NCBI GenBank assembly: GCA_001549895.1
Contig: AP014719.1
Location: forward strand, 124,001 to 188,000
Length of the DNA: 64,000 bases
Reading direction: 5' to 3'
Source of the DNA: Arthrobacter sp. Hiyo8
Lineage (GTDB): Bacteria; Actinomycetota; Actinomycetes; Actinomycetales; Micrococcaceae
Part shown: piece by piece, positions 8,108 to 19,875 of the stretch
Position numbering within the stretch: position 1 is the first letter of the stretch
How the letters are laid out: every line of letters starts with the position of its first letter
Program-made: the position numbers and the translations under genes
The notes under the pieces: generated by a model
Database searches by the model: none
What the model was told of the DNA's origin: nothing
What the model saw: only the letters and a program-made list of their open reading frames with translations

Positions 8108-9858
8108 GTCCTCGTCCTTCCTTCGTCATTGGTGTCATCCGGCTCATGGCTGGTATTCGTGATCGTCGGCCGGCTCCGGGCCGGCTTACCGCCTGGCGGC
8201 TCTGCTGCTGGCTGGCTGCGCCCCTCTCGCGTGATGCCCACTCGTTGTAGGCACCGACCGGATCAGCGGCCACCCTCGTCGAGAAGTGCCCGAACTTCTC
8301 GCCGTACTGTGCATGCCACGCCTGTGCGAACTCGGGATACGACTCGTTGACCGCATCCAGAGCATCCATGTAGGCGAACGAGTACTGCTGGCGCTGCTGC
8401 TCCGCGCTCAACCCGTCCGCGGTCATGGTGGCCTGCATCGTGCGTGCCTGGAAGAGCCGTTCCGGCATCACGCCGGGCAGCCCCTCGCCGTCAACCTCCT
8501 GAACACGGCCATGCAGCCGAGCATGTAGCCAGCCAGGTCCTGGTTGAAGGCATTCATGTCACCACGGGCCGCGGCCTCCGACATGGTCATCGCCATGACC
8601 CCGCCCATGCGTCCTTGTGCTCCTCGGCACCCATCTGCGACCGGAGCGTGAATGCGCCGACCACTCGCGGTCCGTTCGGCGTGTCCTGATACCGGGTCGG
8701 ATCCACGGGCCTGCCCGTGTAGGCCTGGTAGTCACCACGCCAGACACGCTGCACCCGATCCGTCCCGGCAATCCGCTCCTCGTGCGGAGGGGACATGCGC
8801 TGGGCACCGTGGCTGAAGCCATCAACCATGACCTGAACGCGAGGGTCCTCACGCATCCGCTCGCCAGCACGACCCGGGACGACTCTGCGACTTCCTCGCG
8901 GGTCAGGCCGTCCTCCTCGCACTGCCGGTACAGACGGCTGATCATGGTGTTGTAGCTCTCCATGATCTCTTCAGCCTGTGCACCGGGCTGCCGGAGCGCC
9001 GCGAACGCGTTCTCGGTGAGCGCGACCTCGGTCATGCCCGCCGAGCGCGGCGTGAACATCTCACGATGCCCACGCTCGCGGAACTTCAGGTCGTCATAGC
9101 GCTTCTGCCACCGCTTCGACACGTAGTCTTCGACCCGAGCCTCCTTGAGCAGCTTCTTGCCCTGCGTGGCACGCAGTTCGTTCTGCTCCGGATGCCCCGG
9201 TTCCGCCGGTCGGCCTGCCCCGCGGCCCAGTCATGCGTCTTCTGGGCCTTCTGGTCGATCCGTTCCTGGATAGAGGCCTTGACCGGAGCGGCCTTGTCCT
9301 TCACGACCTGACGGAACGTCGGCGACATGAGGTACATCGCCGAGAGCGTCGACATCACCCGGACCACGGAGGCCGTATTGACGCCCTCCTGCAGCGGACG
9401 CATCGCGCTCGTGACCATCATCTGACCGTAGACCCGGTGCATCGCGCTGAGCTTTTCAGTGCGCTCGTTGTCGTTGAACCCGGCACGAGGATGTCCGACT
9501 TCCGCAGCGACTCCATGTACTGTTCGCCGGCGGCCTGGATGTTCTCACGGAGCAGCTTCAGCTCGTCCCGCTCGCTCAGATCCTTGCGATCGTTCATCGC
9601 CTTGCGGGCCGCCGCGCGGCGGCGCGACTGTTCATCGCGCCGCCGCTGGGCACGGGTGTTGAAGAACCCCCGTGCCTGCTCGCCCCAGCCAGGGCCAGAT
9701 GACTGGTCTTGATCGACCTCCCACCACTCGGCATCGATCGGCGGCTCAGTCCGTGCCGAGCCGGAGTACTGCGGGTACACCGGCTGAAGCACGAGCTCGC
9801 CCGTCACCGGAAGCGACTTGCGCCCGCGTCCGGCACCCTGGTTGTTGTCATCCGCCAT
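8100..9858 (-). CDS. hypothetical protein of about 585 residues behind the RNA-polymerase-like gene
   Basis: The gene is broken by about five one-base frameshifts (near 9480, 9200, 8880, 8590 and 8505). Joining the pieces gives one protein from MADDNNQGAGRGRKSL to a basic tail ending KEGRGHG. It is rich in helices and Met, Gln and Arg: a charged region (residues about 55-120, TRAQRRRDEQSRRRAAARK), a hydrophobic helical patch around MVTSAMRPLQEGVNTASVV, and further helices with NEWASRERG. No known motif is seen. The start is 43 bases after the polymerase stop, so both belong to one operon. A structural partner or cofactor of the polymerase is an inference from position only. Confidence 0.6.
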
Positions 9859-9901
9859 GTCTCTCAGCTCCCCATCTCGTAGTCGGTGTCCGAGTCCGTG
9901 T

Positions 9902-12900
9902 TCACGGCTCGATGTCGATCGACGGCCGGTAAGTCTGCGCCGTCGTGCCTGCCTGTCGCGTGGATCCCACGACGACTGCGTGCTGCGACCGGCGACGGTC
10001 GCCGCGGGCCTGCGCGCCGATGTGGCTCTCCGCCATGACATCCCGCTTTATCAGCGTGTCGGCGATGGCCTGCTCGGCGCTGCGCTCCTGGCCCAGGTCC
10101 TGCAACTGCTCTGCCGAGAGCGTCCGCGCACGACGGGTCGGAGCCGAGCAGAACTGTTCGTTCTTCTCGCCGTCGTAGAGGTTCTCGTGGTTGTCCGCCG
10201 CGGCGATCAGGTCCTCCAGCGTGCCTCCATAGGCCATGCGGTCCATCAGCGAACCCTGCAGTGACGTGTCGACCTCCAGGTTGCGCACGCGTCCCGACTT
10301 CGGATCGGCAAGAGCCTTTGCCACCCGCTCGACGTACTCGGGGTTGACCGTGACGTTGAAGCCGTCCTTCGCGTTGTAGAACTCGATGAACTGCGCCGCC
10401 CACTGCTCCTTCGTGGCCTGCACTGCCTCGCCATCCTCGAAGACCGGACGCCACTGGCCCGGGCCAAGGTGCTCGAGCAGACGCCCGCGCCACAGATCGC
10501 GTCCCGGACCCTGGAGCATCTCGTACTTGTGCTTGGCCTCGCTCGCGTCGTGCTTTGCCTGGAGAATGCTCTGGGTGACCGGATAGGTCATCTCGAGCAC
10601 GGCCTTGAGGTCCACGTTCCGCAGCGCACGGACCGCTCGCTGCGAATACGAGCCGCCGAGACCGGTGCCGTGGGACTTGATCGCGGTAGCGAACATCGAC
10701 GCCTCCTGGTCCTGCTGGTTGATTCCGGAACGGCCGCTGCGTCCGCCGAGGTAGCGGGCGTAGTCCATGAGCTTCTCGCGATTGCCCTTGGCTCCGGTGA
10801 CCACGCAGACGTCGCGCACGCTGTTCAGGTGCGTCTGCAGGTCATCGAACCGCAGCGCCGTTCCGAACTCGTCGCGCTGGGCGTAGCGGTAGAAGTCGCC
10901 AAGGCGGCGCGCGATGTCGGCTCGCGCTTCGCGCTTCTCCGGGCTGTCAACACCAGGAGCACGCTGTGCTTCGTTCGCCTCGGTCTGCAGAGCCGCCACA
11001 CCGTTGGCGAGGAAGGGGTCCTTCGACACCGCGACCTGCGTGTCGAGCGAGACCTGCATGGCCAGCGGGTGCTCGCCGTTCTTCACGACGCCCGTGTCCA
11101 GCAGGTTCGCCGGCACGGAGAGCTTCTCCATCGCCTCCTGCTTGGCCGCCTCGCTGTGCAGCTTCACGACCGCGACCGCGTCGCCGTCGAAGTCGCCGTC
11201 GAAGCACTGGTCCATGACCGGGTTGATCGCGACGCCGGTGAGGCGCTCGTCGATCGCCACGCGCATGTAGCGCAGGCCCGCATCGCGCAGCACCGGATCG
11301 CGCCAGATCAGCGCATGGTCGCCTTCGGCGAGCCCCAGCTGCTCGGCCATAACCGGCGACAGCGCCACCTGGTCGATGTCCAGTCGCGGATCCGCGGTCC
11401 ACACGGCCGTAGCCGAATCGGAGAGCCGCGAACTCATGAGCCCGGACTTGAAGGCGTTGTGCTTGCCGGAGAACACGCGCTGCTCGAGGTCGGTCGTGAT
11501 CGACTCGAACTTCCGCTGCGCATGCGACGCCGCCTTGCTCATCTCCTCGGTCAGCTCCTGGCGCACGCGCTGCGTCACCTGGCCGGCCGCGAGCTTCTCC
11601 TGCGCGGCACGGTACCGGCAGGCCTGCTCGTGGATGTCGAGGTAGCGGTTCGTGTAGTCGTGCGTGACGGAACTGCCGTCCTCGAACTCCTGACCGGAGC
11701 GAAGGTGCGAGGAAAGCACCGGCATCTTCCACGACGACGCCGTGACCTGCTCGGTCTGTTCGCCGGTGGGGTACTTCAGCGGGAACGGGATCTCCAGGTC
11801 ACCACCCTTGTCTCCGATGAGCTGGCCGAAGGTCTTGCGCATCGTCGAGATGAGCACCACGCCCTTCTCAGTGCGCGCGAGCTCAGGCATCGGGAAGAAG
11901 CGGCGCTCGGGCCGCTCGTCGCCGGCGTCATGGCTCAGACCCGTATGGTCCTCGTCGCGGCCGACCACGCGCAGCGTACCGTCCGATTCCATGTCGAGCC
12001 CGACGCTGAGCATGAACTCGCGCAGATTCGCCTCGGCTCCGCTGTTGTGACCATAGAACTCGCGCATGATCGCCGGGCAATCCTGCGCGCCGAGCGCCCA
12101 GGCCAGCTGCGAAGAAGCCTTCCGGCCCTTGCCGGAGAGCACAGCCTCGTCGTCGTAGACCTTCGTCTTCTCGTCGACGGCCATGTGCGTGACGATGAAG
12201 CGCATCTGGCCGATAGCACAGTTCGTCGTCCCGCCGCTCGGGTGCTGCAGATCGGAGCCCATCAACTTGTCGGCAGCCTCGGGCTCGACCTCCTGCGGAT
12301 CCAGACCCGCGGCAACGGCAACCCGGACACGCTCCCGGTCCTCCGCCAGCGTGCCCATCAGCTCCCGTCCTGAACCGGCGTTGCGGCGCGAGATCAGCGA
12401 GAACGGGCTCATCACCACATCCATGTCGGGGTTGGCCTTGAACCAGGCCACCTCCTTCTCCAGATCCAGCGCCTCGGCCTCCGCAAGCGGCCTGTCCCTG
12501 TCAACGACCAGCGACACGACGCCCTTGTTGCCGTGCAGGTCCGAGAGCTTGTCGCCGACCACGAGGGAGCGCAGCTCGCCGCCGACACCGCGGATCTGGT
12601 TCGCCTCGGCGAACTCGCGGCTGATGACGATCGGATCGTCGGCAGTCCACCCGCCGAAGGTCATCATCGCCGTACCAGTGGGCGTCGTGATCTTGGAGGA
12701 CTGCATGAGCGTCGAGGCCGTCATCTGCTCGCGGTCGAACGGATCGAAACGCAGCGTCTCCAGTTCCGGCCGGTTCATCAGCGGCGCACGCGCGCCCGAC
12801 AGCACAGCTGGGTCGCCCGGGACGATCCGACCATCGGGGGAGACCTGGGCGTCCTGGGTGAGGTAGCGCACGATACCCTGGTTGGTCGCTCCGCCGGTCA

Positions 12901-15501
12901 TCACCGGGTCGAAGTAACCGGCAGGGGCTGCGATGCCGTTCTGGTCGGTGCCCGTGAGCACAGCCATGTTGCGGCCACCGGTCAGCTTCCAGGCATCGAA
13001 GTGGTTGTCGTCGGCGGGGTCTGCCTCGCTCTTGGTCGCCTGGTGCTCGGCGTACACGGTCGAACCCTGCTTGATGCCGTTGCTGTACCGCACCCGCTTC
13101 GCCTCGGTCGCCAGGATCGACGCCGTCCACGAATCGAGCTGGCCCTCGGCATCCAGCGAACGCTCGATGAAGTCGAGCGGGTGCTTCGTGCCGTACAACT
13201 GCGAGTACACGCGGTTCAGGCTCGAGCCCTCGCCGGCCTCGCTGCGGTTCGTCAGGAGGTCGTTGGCGATCTGGTACTCGATGCGCTCGGTCATCGCCTG
13301 CTCGTAGCCGCGCAGCAGCGTGCGCTCCTCGACAGTCTTCGTCTCACCGGGCAGCTGGGCCGCGATGCGGGCCTCGTAGCCGGGCACGATGAGTCCGTTG
13401 TCGCCGCCGACGAATCGCGTCACGATCTCGCCGTGCTCGCCGACATCGAAGACCTGACCGATCTGGCCGGTCACCTCTGAGGTCGAGCCGTTGCGGCGCA
13501 TCTTCTCCGCCGTCCAACGGATGACGCCCTGGTCGTCGATGAGCACCTCCGTAGGCTCCGTGGCGTTGCGTGCCAGGCTGACCCAGACGGTCTCGCCGAT
13601 CCGGCGGATGAACGGAGATTCGTGCGTGTCGATTGGCGTCGCCCTCTGCTCGTCGAAGCGAACGAGGCGGTCCTTGAAACGGTCGGTCTGGAAGCCGACA
13701 CCCATCATCTCGCTCGGATCGATCTCGGCACGGCGGAGAGCTGCTGCCAGATCGTCGAGGTTCGACCACTGCCCCTTGGCACTGGTCATGAAGCGGGCAA
13801 CGCGCATCGGATCGAAGCGCTGGTCCAGCATCTCGTCACCGACAACACGGATCTCCGGCTCCCAGGTGCCCACAAGCTCGTCGAGCACTTCGTCCGCGTG
13901 TGCGCGCACCGTCTCTTCCGGCGTGCCACCGTAGACGAGATTGCCGGCATCGAGCGACTCGCTGCCGTCACCGACCTGGAGCTCGCCGATCATGCCGAGG
14001 CGCTCCTCGTACATCTCCTGGGTCGCGCCGGGGCGCAGCAGGTGAGCTCGCTGTCCGACCAGGACGTCCCAGTAGGATCGCAGGATCGCAGCAACCTCGG
14101 GTCGCTGGAGAGTGCGGGGATCTCGAACTCGACGATGTTCAGGCCTTCGGCACGCTGGTCCTCGAACGAGGCGAGGAGCCCGTCGACGTCGAGAGAGGCC
14201 GCGAGATTCTCACGCGCCGTCCGCACGGCCGTGGCCATGTACTCTTCCGCTGCCGCCCGACCGCCCTCGGTGGGGTTGTAGAACTCCGGAAGCGTCCGCT
14301 CCTTGCCTTCGCGGCGGAGCATCACCAGCGAACCTTCACGCGGGCGCTCACCGGGCACGCGGTACTCCTTCACGGCGAACATCGAGTCCTTCGCGCCGTG
14401 GTAGTTGTCTTCGACCTCCGTAGGCTCGAGCGGGCTCTTCGCCGTAGTGCGGATCATCTCCGTGTGCGTCGGGCCAAGCGTCCCGGCAAGCAGTTCCGGC
14501 CGGTCCTGCCGTGCCACGGCCTGGCCCTGCGCAAAGCGCAGGAGATCCACGGCCTCGGCGGGCGTGGGGGAGTAGACCGCCGCGTCCTTGCCGACCTTGT
14601 GGTTCGTGGAGTAACGAACGATCGCGCCGTTGTCGTAAATCATCGCGCCGGCGTAGTCCTCGCGCTCACGCGGTTCGGTGAGACGGATCTCCATACCGGT
14701 GCTGGCGATCCGGGCCTTGAGCTGACCAGGGTTCCGGTCGCGCAGCACCTCGTAGTCGAGGCCCTGGGCCTGCAGCTCATGCAGCATCGCCAAGGAACGC
14801 TCGAGTGCCGCCGTGGACATGAAGCGGTTCCGGTCGATCCGATTGGTGCGCGGGTCGCGTCCTCCGTCGATCGCCCACTGGCGAACCTGCTCGTACTCCT
14901 TGACGCTCATCGAATCGCGAAGCGCGGTGAGGCCGGAGGCGTCCTCGTCGGTCATCGCCGGTCCTGCCTCGATCATCTGCCCCTCGGCGTCGACGACCCA
15001 CAGCATCATCTGCCCGTGCTCGCCATCGGCGGCCCGGCTCGTCTCGCCGTCGAGGATCTCGGTGATCGTCTGATCCGGGAGATACGCCAGCGACGTGCCG
15101 ACGTTCTTGACCGTCGCTCGCTGCGACCACTCCGGATCGTAGGGGCTGATGGGCAGAGCCGCAGCACCCTTGGCGTGCTCACCCAGGCCGACCTCGCGCA
15201 TGAACTGCGCCTGCAGCCGCTGGAAGAGCGGATCCGCGCCGGCGTACTCATCGAACACAGCCTCGGCGCTTGGCACCGACTCCTGGATCGAATCATCCAG
15301 CGCGGTCAGCAGAGCGGTGACGCCCAGCCGGTGGTCGGCCACCGACATCCCCTGCTCGGAAAGACGCTCATCCATCCGCTGGCGGATCCGCTTGGCCTGG
15401 GAGATCGGGATGACCTGCCCCGTCTGCTCCCGCGCCTGTCGAATGGCCTCATGCGTGACGTACTCGTAGAAGTACCGTCGCAGGCCGTGTCCCTTTTTCA
15501 T
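9902..15501 (-). CDS. single-chain RNA polymerase: fused beta/beta'-like catalytic core
   Basis: After one frameshift near 14,060 (one C restored) this is a chain of about 1,866 residues. Residues 950-1140 follow RpoB: an acidic pair in TADDPIVIS (where RpoB has E-D), GDKLSDLHGNKGV (about 982), then DVVMSPFSLISRRNAG, then a RpoB-like C-terminus with KGRKASSQLAWALGAQ. Residues 1290-1630 follow RpoC: FSGKHNAFKSGLMSSRLSD, WRDPVLRDAGLRY, the metal-binding GDFDGDAVAV (about 1434), TGAKGN (about 1567) and a trigger-loop-like GLGGSYSQRAVRALRN (about 1615). Both double-psi barrels therefore seem complete. No zinc-ribbon cysteines of RpoC are seen. The first 900 residues are not recognisable. GGAGG lies nine bases before the ATG. 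The tail ends TYRPSIDIEP. It is related in principle to YonO-type one-chain polymerases but about twice as long. No sigma, alpha or omega gene is nearby. Activity is inferred from the retained catalytic residues. Confidence 0.9.
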
Positions 15502-15550
15502 CTTCTATCGCCTCCATTGGAGTGATCGGATCATAACTGTCATATAGATC

Positions 15551-15560
15551 CTATCCGACC
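15551..15560 (-). promoter_or_regulatory. recurrent motif site 4 (GGTCGGATAG on minus strand)
   Basis: About 50 bases before the polymerase start. CATTCGGAAT lies just upstream of it (15,561-15,570) and TAGGAT overlaps it. Confidence 0.5.
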
Positions 15561-15635
15561 ATTCCGAATGAGGCCAGAAATGGGATTAATGCGAGTCGAG
15601 GGGATTCCGAATCGCAGTCAGGCCGCCCAATACAG

Positions 15636-15680
15636 CAGCACCGCGCGACCGGATCGGGTCACGGGGGTCACGGGGTGCTG
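15636..15680 (-). terminator. hairpin after the coupling-protein gene
   Basis: Stem CAGCACC / GGTGCTG with an imperfect GC-rich interior, 15 bases beyond the coupling-protein stop. It separates that gene from the polymerase operon. Confidence 0.5.
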
Positions 15681-15694
15681 TCATTCCTGCTCGA

Positions 15695-18600
15695 TCAGGC
15701 GTCGCGGAGCATCTCCTGGGCCATCGCGCGGTCGAACGCTCCGTCAGCCAGGTGCTCCCACGTCGGCAGCGAGGCCAGGAACTTGTAGAAGTGCGCCGAG
15801 ATCTCCACCGTCGCCAGCGCCTGCAGGCCTTCGGCGTTCAGCTCTTCGTCGGCGTACACCCGCGAAGCGTCGTCCTCCGCCGCCGCGTTCAGCTTCGCCG
15901 CGGCCTCCGTGAACGAGGCCGACCGCGTGGGCGTGATGTACGCATACGCTCCGTCCGCGCTGCGCAGTGATCCGTCGCCGCCGACCGAGAAGTTGTCCCG
16001 GTCCTGCTGCAGCTCCGTCAGTGCGGCCTTATATCCCTCGGTGAACTGGATGTCCAGGCTCTTGATCTTCGCCGCGCCAGACGGCGAGACGAGCATGTCC
16101 TGGCTGATCGTGCCCTCGGCGTAGATCTTCCGCGCCTGCTGCGCAGCCAGGGCACCCTTTTCGGCGACCGCCGCGGCGACCTCCACGTTCTCCACGACCT
16201 GATCCTCGTCGAACATCATCGCCGAGGCGAAGTCGTCGGAGTCCACCTCGATCGGTGCATGCGGGTCCCTGCCTTCCTTCACGTTCGCCAGCATGTGCAC
16301 GATCTCCATGACCGCATCCGCGTAGGTGTCGGGTCCAGACGGGCGATGTCGACGTCCTTGTAGCCGTAGCTCTCCTGGTAGATCGTCTTGGCGTTGGCCG
16401 CGTGCACCGACTGCCCCAGCCTCTTGTAGAACATCTTCTGGAAGTCCGGCTGGTTCATCCGCACATCGAACTCCATCGCCGAGCTCAGCGTCGGGATCGT
16501 CTGCAGCGAGTAGTCGTTGCCCGGGTGGATCATCTTGGCGTCGGTGCGCAGCAGCTTGTACGACATCGGCAGGATGGTCTCGTTCCTGTTCCAGACCGGC
16601 GCGTCGCCGGCACGGAAGACGATGCTGTTGCGCTCGGGGATGAACGCCATGTTGTTGTATTTGATCAGCGGCTCTTCCACGGTGCTCTTCGTGTACGAGA
16701 CCGGCCCTCCGTCCGGCCTCCGATCATCTTGTCGAGGTCCTGGCTGATCTGCTTCGAGTCGATGTAGGAGACGTGAGTCTTTCCCGACATCTTCTCCAGC
16801 GTCTCGATCATCGAATCGTCGGTGCTCTTCAGGAACACGATGTTCGAGGTGTTGCCCTGCACGATCTTGTCGACCGATTCGCCGTAGACGTCGCGCAGCT
16901 GCTGGAGGGTCTGCAGGATGAGCGTGAACTGCTGCTCCTGGCCGAGGCCGATCGAGAGCATCGTCTCGAAGCCGGAGATACCCTTACCCTCCGACTGCAG
17001 GTTGCCCAGCTCATCGAGCATGTACCGGGTCCTGTAGAGCGGCTTCTGATTGCTCTTCGTCATGTAGGACTGGTCGAACGAGACGTCGACGAGCTGCTTG
17101 ACGAGAATGAGCACCAGCTTGGCGTACTGCATCAGGTGCGGCGGCGTCACCAAGAACACAGCCTTGGGCGACTCGCTGTAGCGGACCATCGTCTGCGTGA
17201 TCGCACGCAGCTCGCTCGTGACCCGCTCCGGCGCACCGCCGGCGGAGAGGTCGAGGCGCTCTTCCTTGTACGTCGTGTCGCCGGGCTTGTACCCGGTGAT
17301 CGCCCGTCCCGCTTGCCGCCCTCTCGCACCGGACGCAGCTCGCGCAGTACGCCGTTCTTCACGATCTTCTTGCCGGTGACCGGCTCGATGACGTAGTGCC
17401 GGCCGTTGAGCGAGAGCTGGTAGCTCTTCTGGAAGTGGAAGTAGAACGAGCGCACCAGCATCTTCGTCTGCGGGTTGATCAGCTCCAGCTTGAGCCAGGC
17501 CTCGTCGCCGGGGAAGATCCCCTTGAAGTTGTAGCGCGCCCAGCCCTCTCGGCCCACGATCTCCTCGTGGTCGAAGTCCTCGCCCAGGTCCTCCTGGAAC
17601 ATCGGATCCCTGTACGCCGACCACACGGCCTGCTTGCCAATGAGGTGGTCGCGCTTGACGTAGTTGTTCGCCAGACGCACTCCTAGGCGACGCGGGAAGG
17701 ACAGGCCGGCAAGGTCTGTGTTCTGGGACGGCTTGCCCGAGGTGAGCGTCGAGATCGTCGGGTCAGTGAAGAAGCTCATGCCGGTGATGGCGATGCCGTA
17801 GACGCTCGCCAGCATCTTCTCGGCTCCGGCCATCGACCGAAGGGCGTTGTGCGCGTTGCCAATGAGCGTGCGCATGCTGTTCATCGGCAGGGCCTCGGTC
17901 GCGTTGAAGTAGAGCGTCAGCATGTCCTGCTCGGCCTTTCCCTCCCACAGGAACGCCTGACGCTGCGCTTCCGCCTGAGCTTCCTCCAGCTCATCCTCGC
18001 GGTCCTCGAATTCGCCTGCCTTGACCTTCTTCTCCAGCTCGGCCTCGGGGTTCTTGACCTTCTTCGAGCTCAGCTGCACAAACATCTGGTACGAGTTGTA
18101 GAGCGTGACCTTGCCCCACATGTCGTCGAGCTTTTGCTCGAGCGTTGCGGGGTCCATCTTGGTCTCCGCCGCGTGCTTGCGCAGCTCGCGCTCTTCCTCC
18201 ATGTAGAAGTCGATGAGGCCGTAGAGGATGCGCTTGAACGCGTTCGACGCCGCATTGGGCCACACCGGATCCTCGCCGCCGTCGGTCGGGAAGAAGACCT
18301 CGGCAATGTTTCCGACATACAGAGCAGCCTTGGTCATATCACCCTCGCGCGCCTTGTCGGCAGCCAGACCCAAGGGGTTGTAGATGTCGGTCTTCATGCT
18401 GTTGATGAGGTTGAACTGGACCGGCTCGAATCCGCGCATGACCAGCGGAATGTAGTTGTTGACGAGCAACTCACCCTTGGGGTCGTTGATCACCATGTTG
18501 GAGGCTTCTTCTCGCGCGACCAGATGTCGATCATCGGCTCGATGTAGGTCTGGCCCTTTCCGCCTCGGGTGATCGCGAGGACCATCGTGTTCACCGGCGC

Positions 18601-19743
18601 GGTGTCCACGATGTATGCGCCGCCGGGACGCTGGATCTCGTAATCCGGGAACGTCCAGTCGTTCTTGATGAGGTCGGCCACCGTGCCGTAGCCCTTGTCC
18701 GGACCCTTGAGCTTGTCGCGGTTCGCGTTCCCGGGTTGTACGGGATCTGCGTCGTGTCCCAGCACTTGCGCAGTGTCTTGTCATCGGGGACGCCCGAAGC
18801 CTCGAACAATGCGTCGCCGAAGGCCTCGTCGATGATCGGCTGCAGATCCGAGAGGATCTTGCCGTCGTCGTCGACCATCGCCTCGCCCTTGTAGTAGACC
18901 ATGTTGCCGTCCTGATCGATGATGTCCGCCTCCGCCCGGCGGGACACCTCGACATTCTGCAGCCCCTTCCGCTTCAGCATCATGTGGCTGATCATCGAGC
19001 TGACCTGCACGTCTGAGTGCGCGCCGGCGTCCGGGAACCAATCGAACTTGCGCTGGATCTCCTCGGGCAGCGCGATGTGCTGATCGTCGTCGTGGAAGTT
19101 GATGTCGGAGTCGTCATGCATAAGGTTCGCGGTGTCGACCCGCTTCGCCGACCACGCGCTGATCACGACACCGACCAGCAGGCCCAGACCCACCGTGACG
19201 AACAGCTTGAAGAGCGTGACGTCGGCCAGCTGAGCCCCCAGGCTCGTGGTATTCGCGGCAGGGGCCGCCTTCGTGCCAGGCTTGATGACCTCACCCTGCG
19301 GAGCCTGCTTTGCCGTGTACCAGTCCGGTACCGGCACGTTCGCGATCTCCGGATAGCACGTCCCCTCGGGCTGTCCGTTCGAGGCGAGCTGCTGGTAGCA
19401 CTTCTCGACCGCGCCACCCTCGACCGTCCGGGTCGACTCCAGATAGTACTGCTTCGGGCCAGTGCCCCACCGGTGCCTGCGCCGTTGATCGCCCCGGTCA
19501 GCCCCATCAGTGCCATGGCAATCACCGAGTACAGGATCCAGGCGAGGAGCGTGACGACCACGTCGACGACGATGCCTACGACCAGGCCGGCGTCTTGGAC
19601 TTCTTCATCTGACGGACGCCGCGATCCAGCTGCTGTGAGCCGTGCACGTCCCGGTTCGTCAGCGTCTGCCCGGCATCCCGAGCTGAGATCTTGTCCCAGC
19701 TGCTTGCCGAGGGTCGCTGTGCCTTCCGCTTCTCTCGCGCCAT
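15695..19743 (-). CDS. type IV secretion coupling ATPase (VirD4/TraG family), very large
   Basis: DNA-pumping ATPase that links the relaxase-DNA complex to the secretion channel. Repair of about seven one-base frameshifts gives about 1,350 residues, roughly twice typical VirD4. Order: basic cytoplasmic lead (MAREKRKAQRPS), a membrane helix (VVGIVVDVVVTLLAWILY), an outer loop of about 90 residues with two Cys, and a second membrane helix (LFVTVGLGLLVGVVISAW). Then come Walker A ITRGGKGQTY (about residue 391), NDPKGELLVNN, an inserted charged helical region, and Walker B MLDELGNLQ (about 911) with SIGLGQEQQFTLILQT and NIVFLKSTDD behind it. The acidic/helical C-terminal 300 residues are extra and may bind substrates. 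GAAGGAG supports the start. The left-hand neighbour gene is the polymerase. Confidence 0.9.
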
Positions 19744-19779
19744 GATGCGCTCCTTCGTTCGTCTGTCCGTTAATGCGGA

Positions 19780-19830
19780 CGACGACGGTGCCCGGGGAAC
19801 GTCTCGCGTATCCGCCGCGCACCGTCGTCG
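19780..19830 (-). terminator. hairpin between coiled-coil and coupling-protein genes
   Basis: 12-bp perfect arms (CGACGACGGTGC and its complement) with a 27-base loop, within the 132-base gap. No motif site is present here, so it may be a partial attenuator inside one long transcript. Confidence 0.5.
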
Positions 19831-19875
19831 CTGTGTGCTGTGTGTTCGCCCGCCGCCGTGACGACGGGCCATTGA

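Noticed and set aside
14040..14080. Programmed ribosomal frameshifting as a way to join the two parts of the polymerase.
   Set aside because: Similar one-base breaks occur in nearly all genes here, and no slippery heptamer with a downstream stem is evident; a lost C in a short run explains it better.
10469..15525. Very long open frames on the plus strand opposite the polymerase gene (634 and 541 codons).
   Set aside because: They are antisense shadows of high-GC coding DNA: composition is Arg/Leu/Val-rich without motifs, while the minus strand carries clear polymerase motifs throughout.
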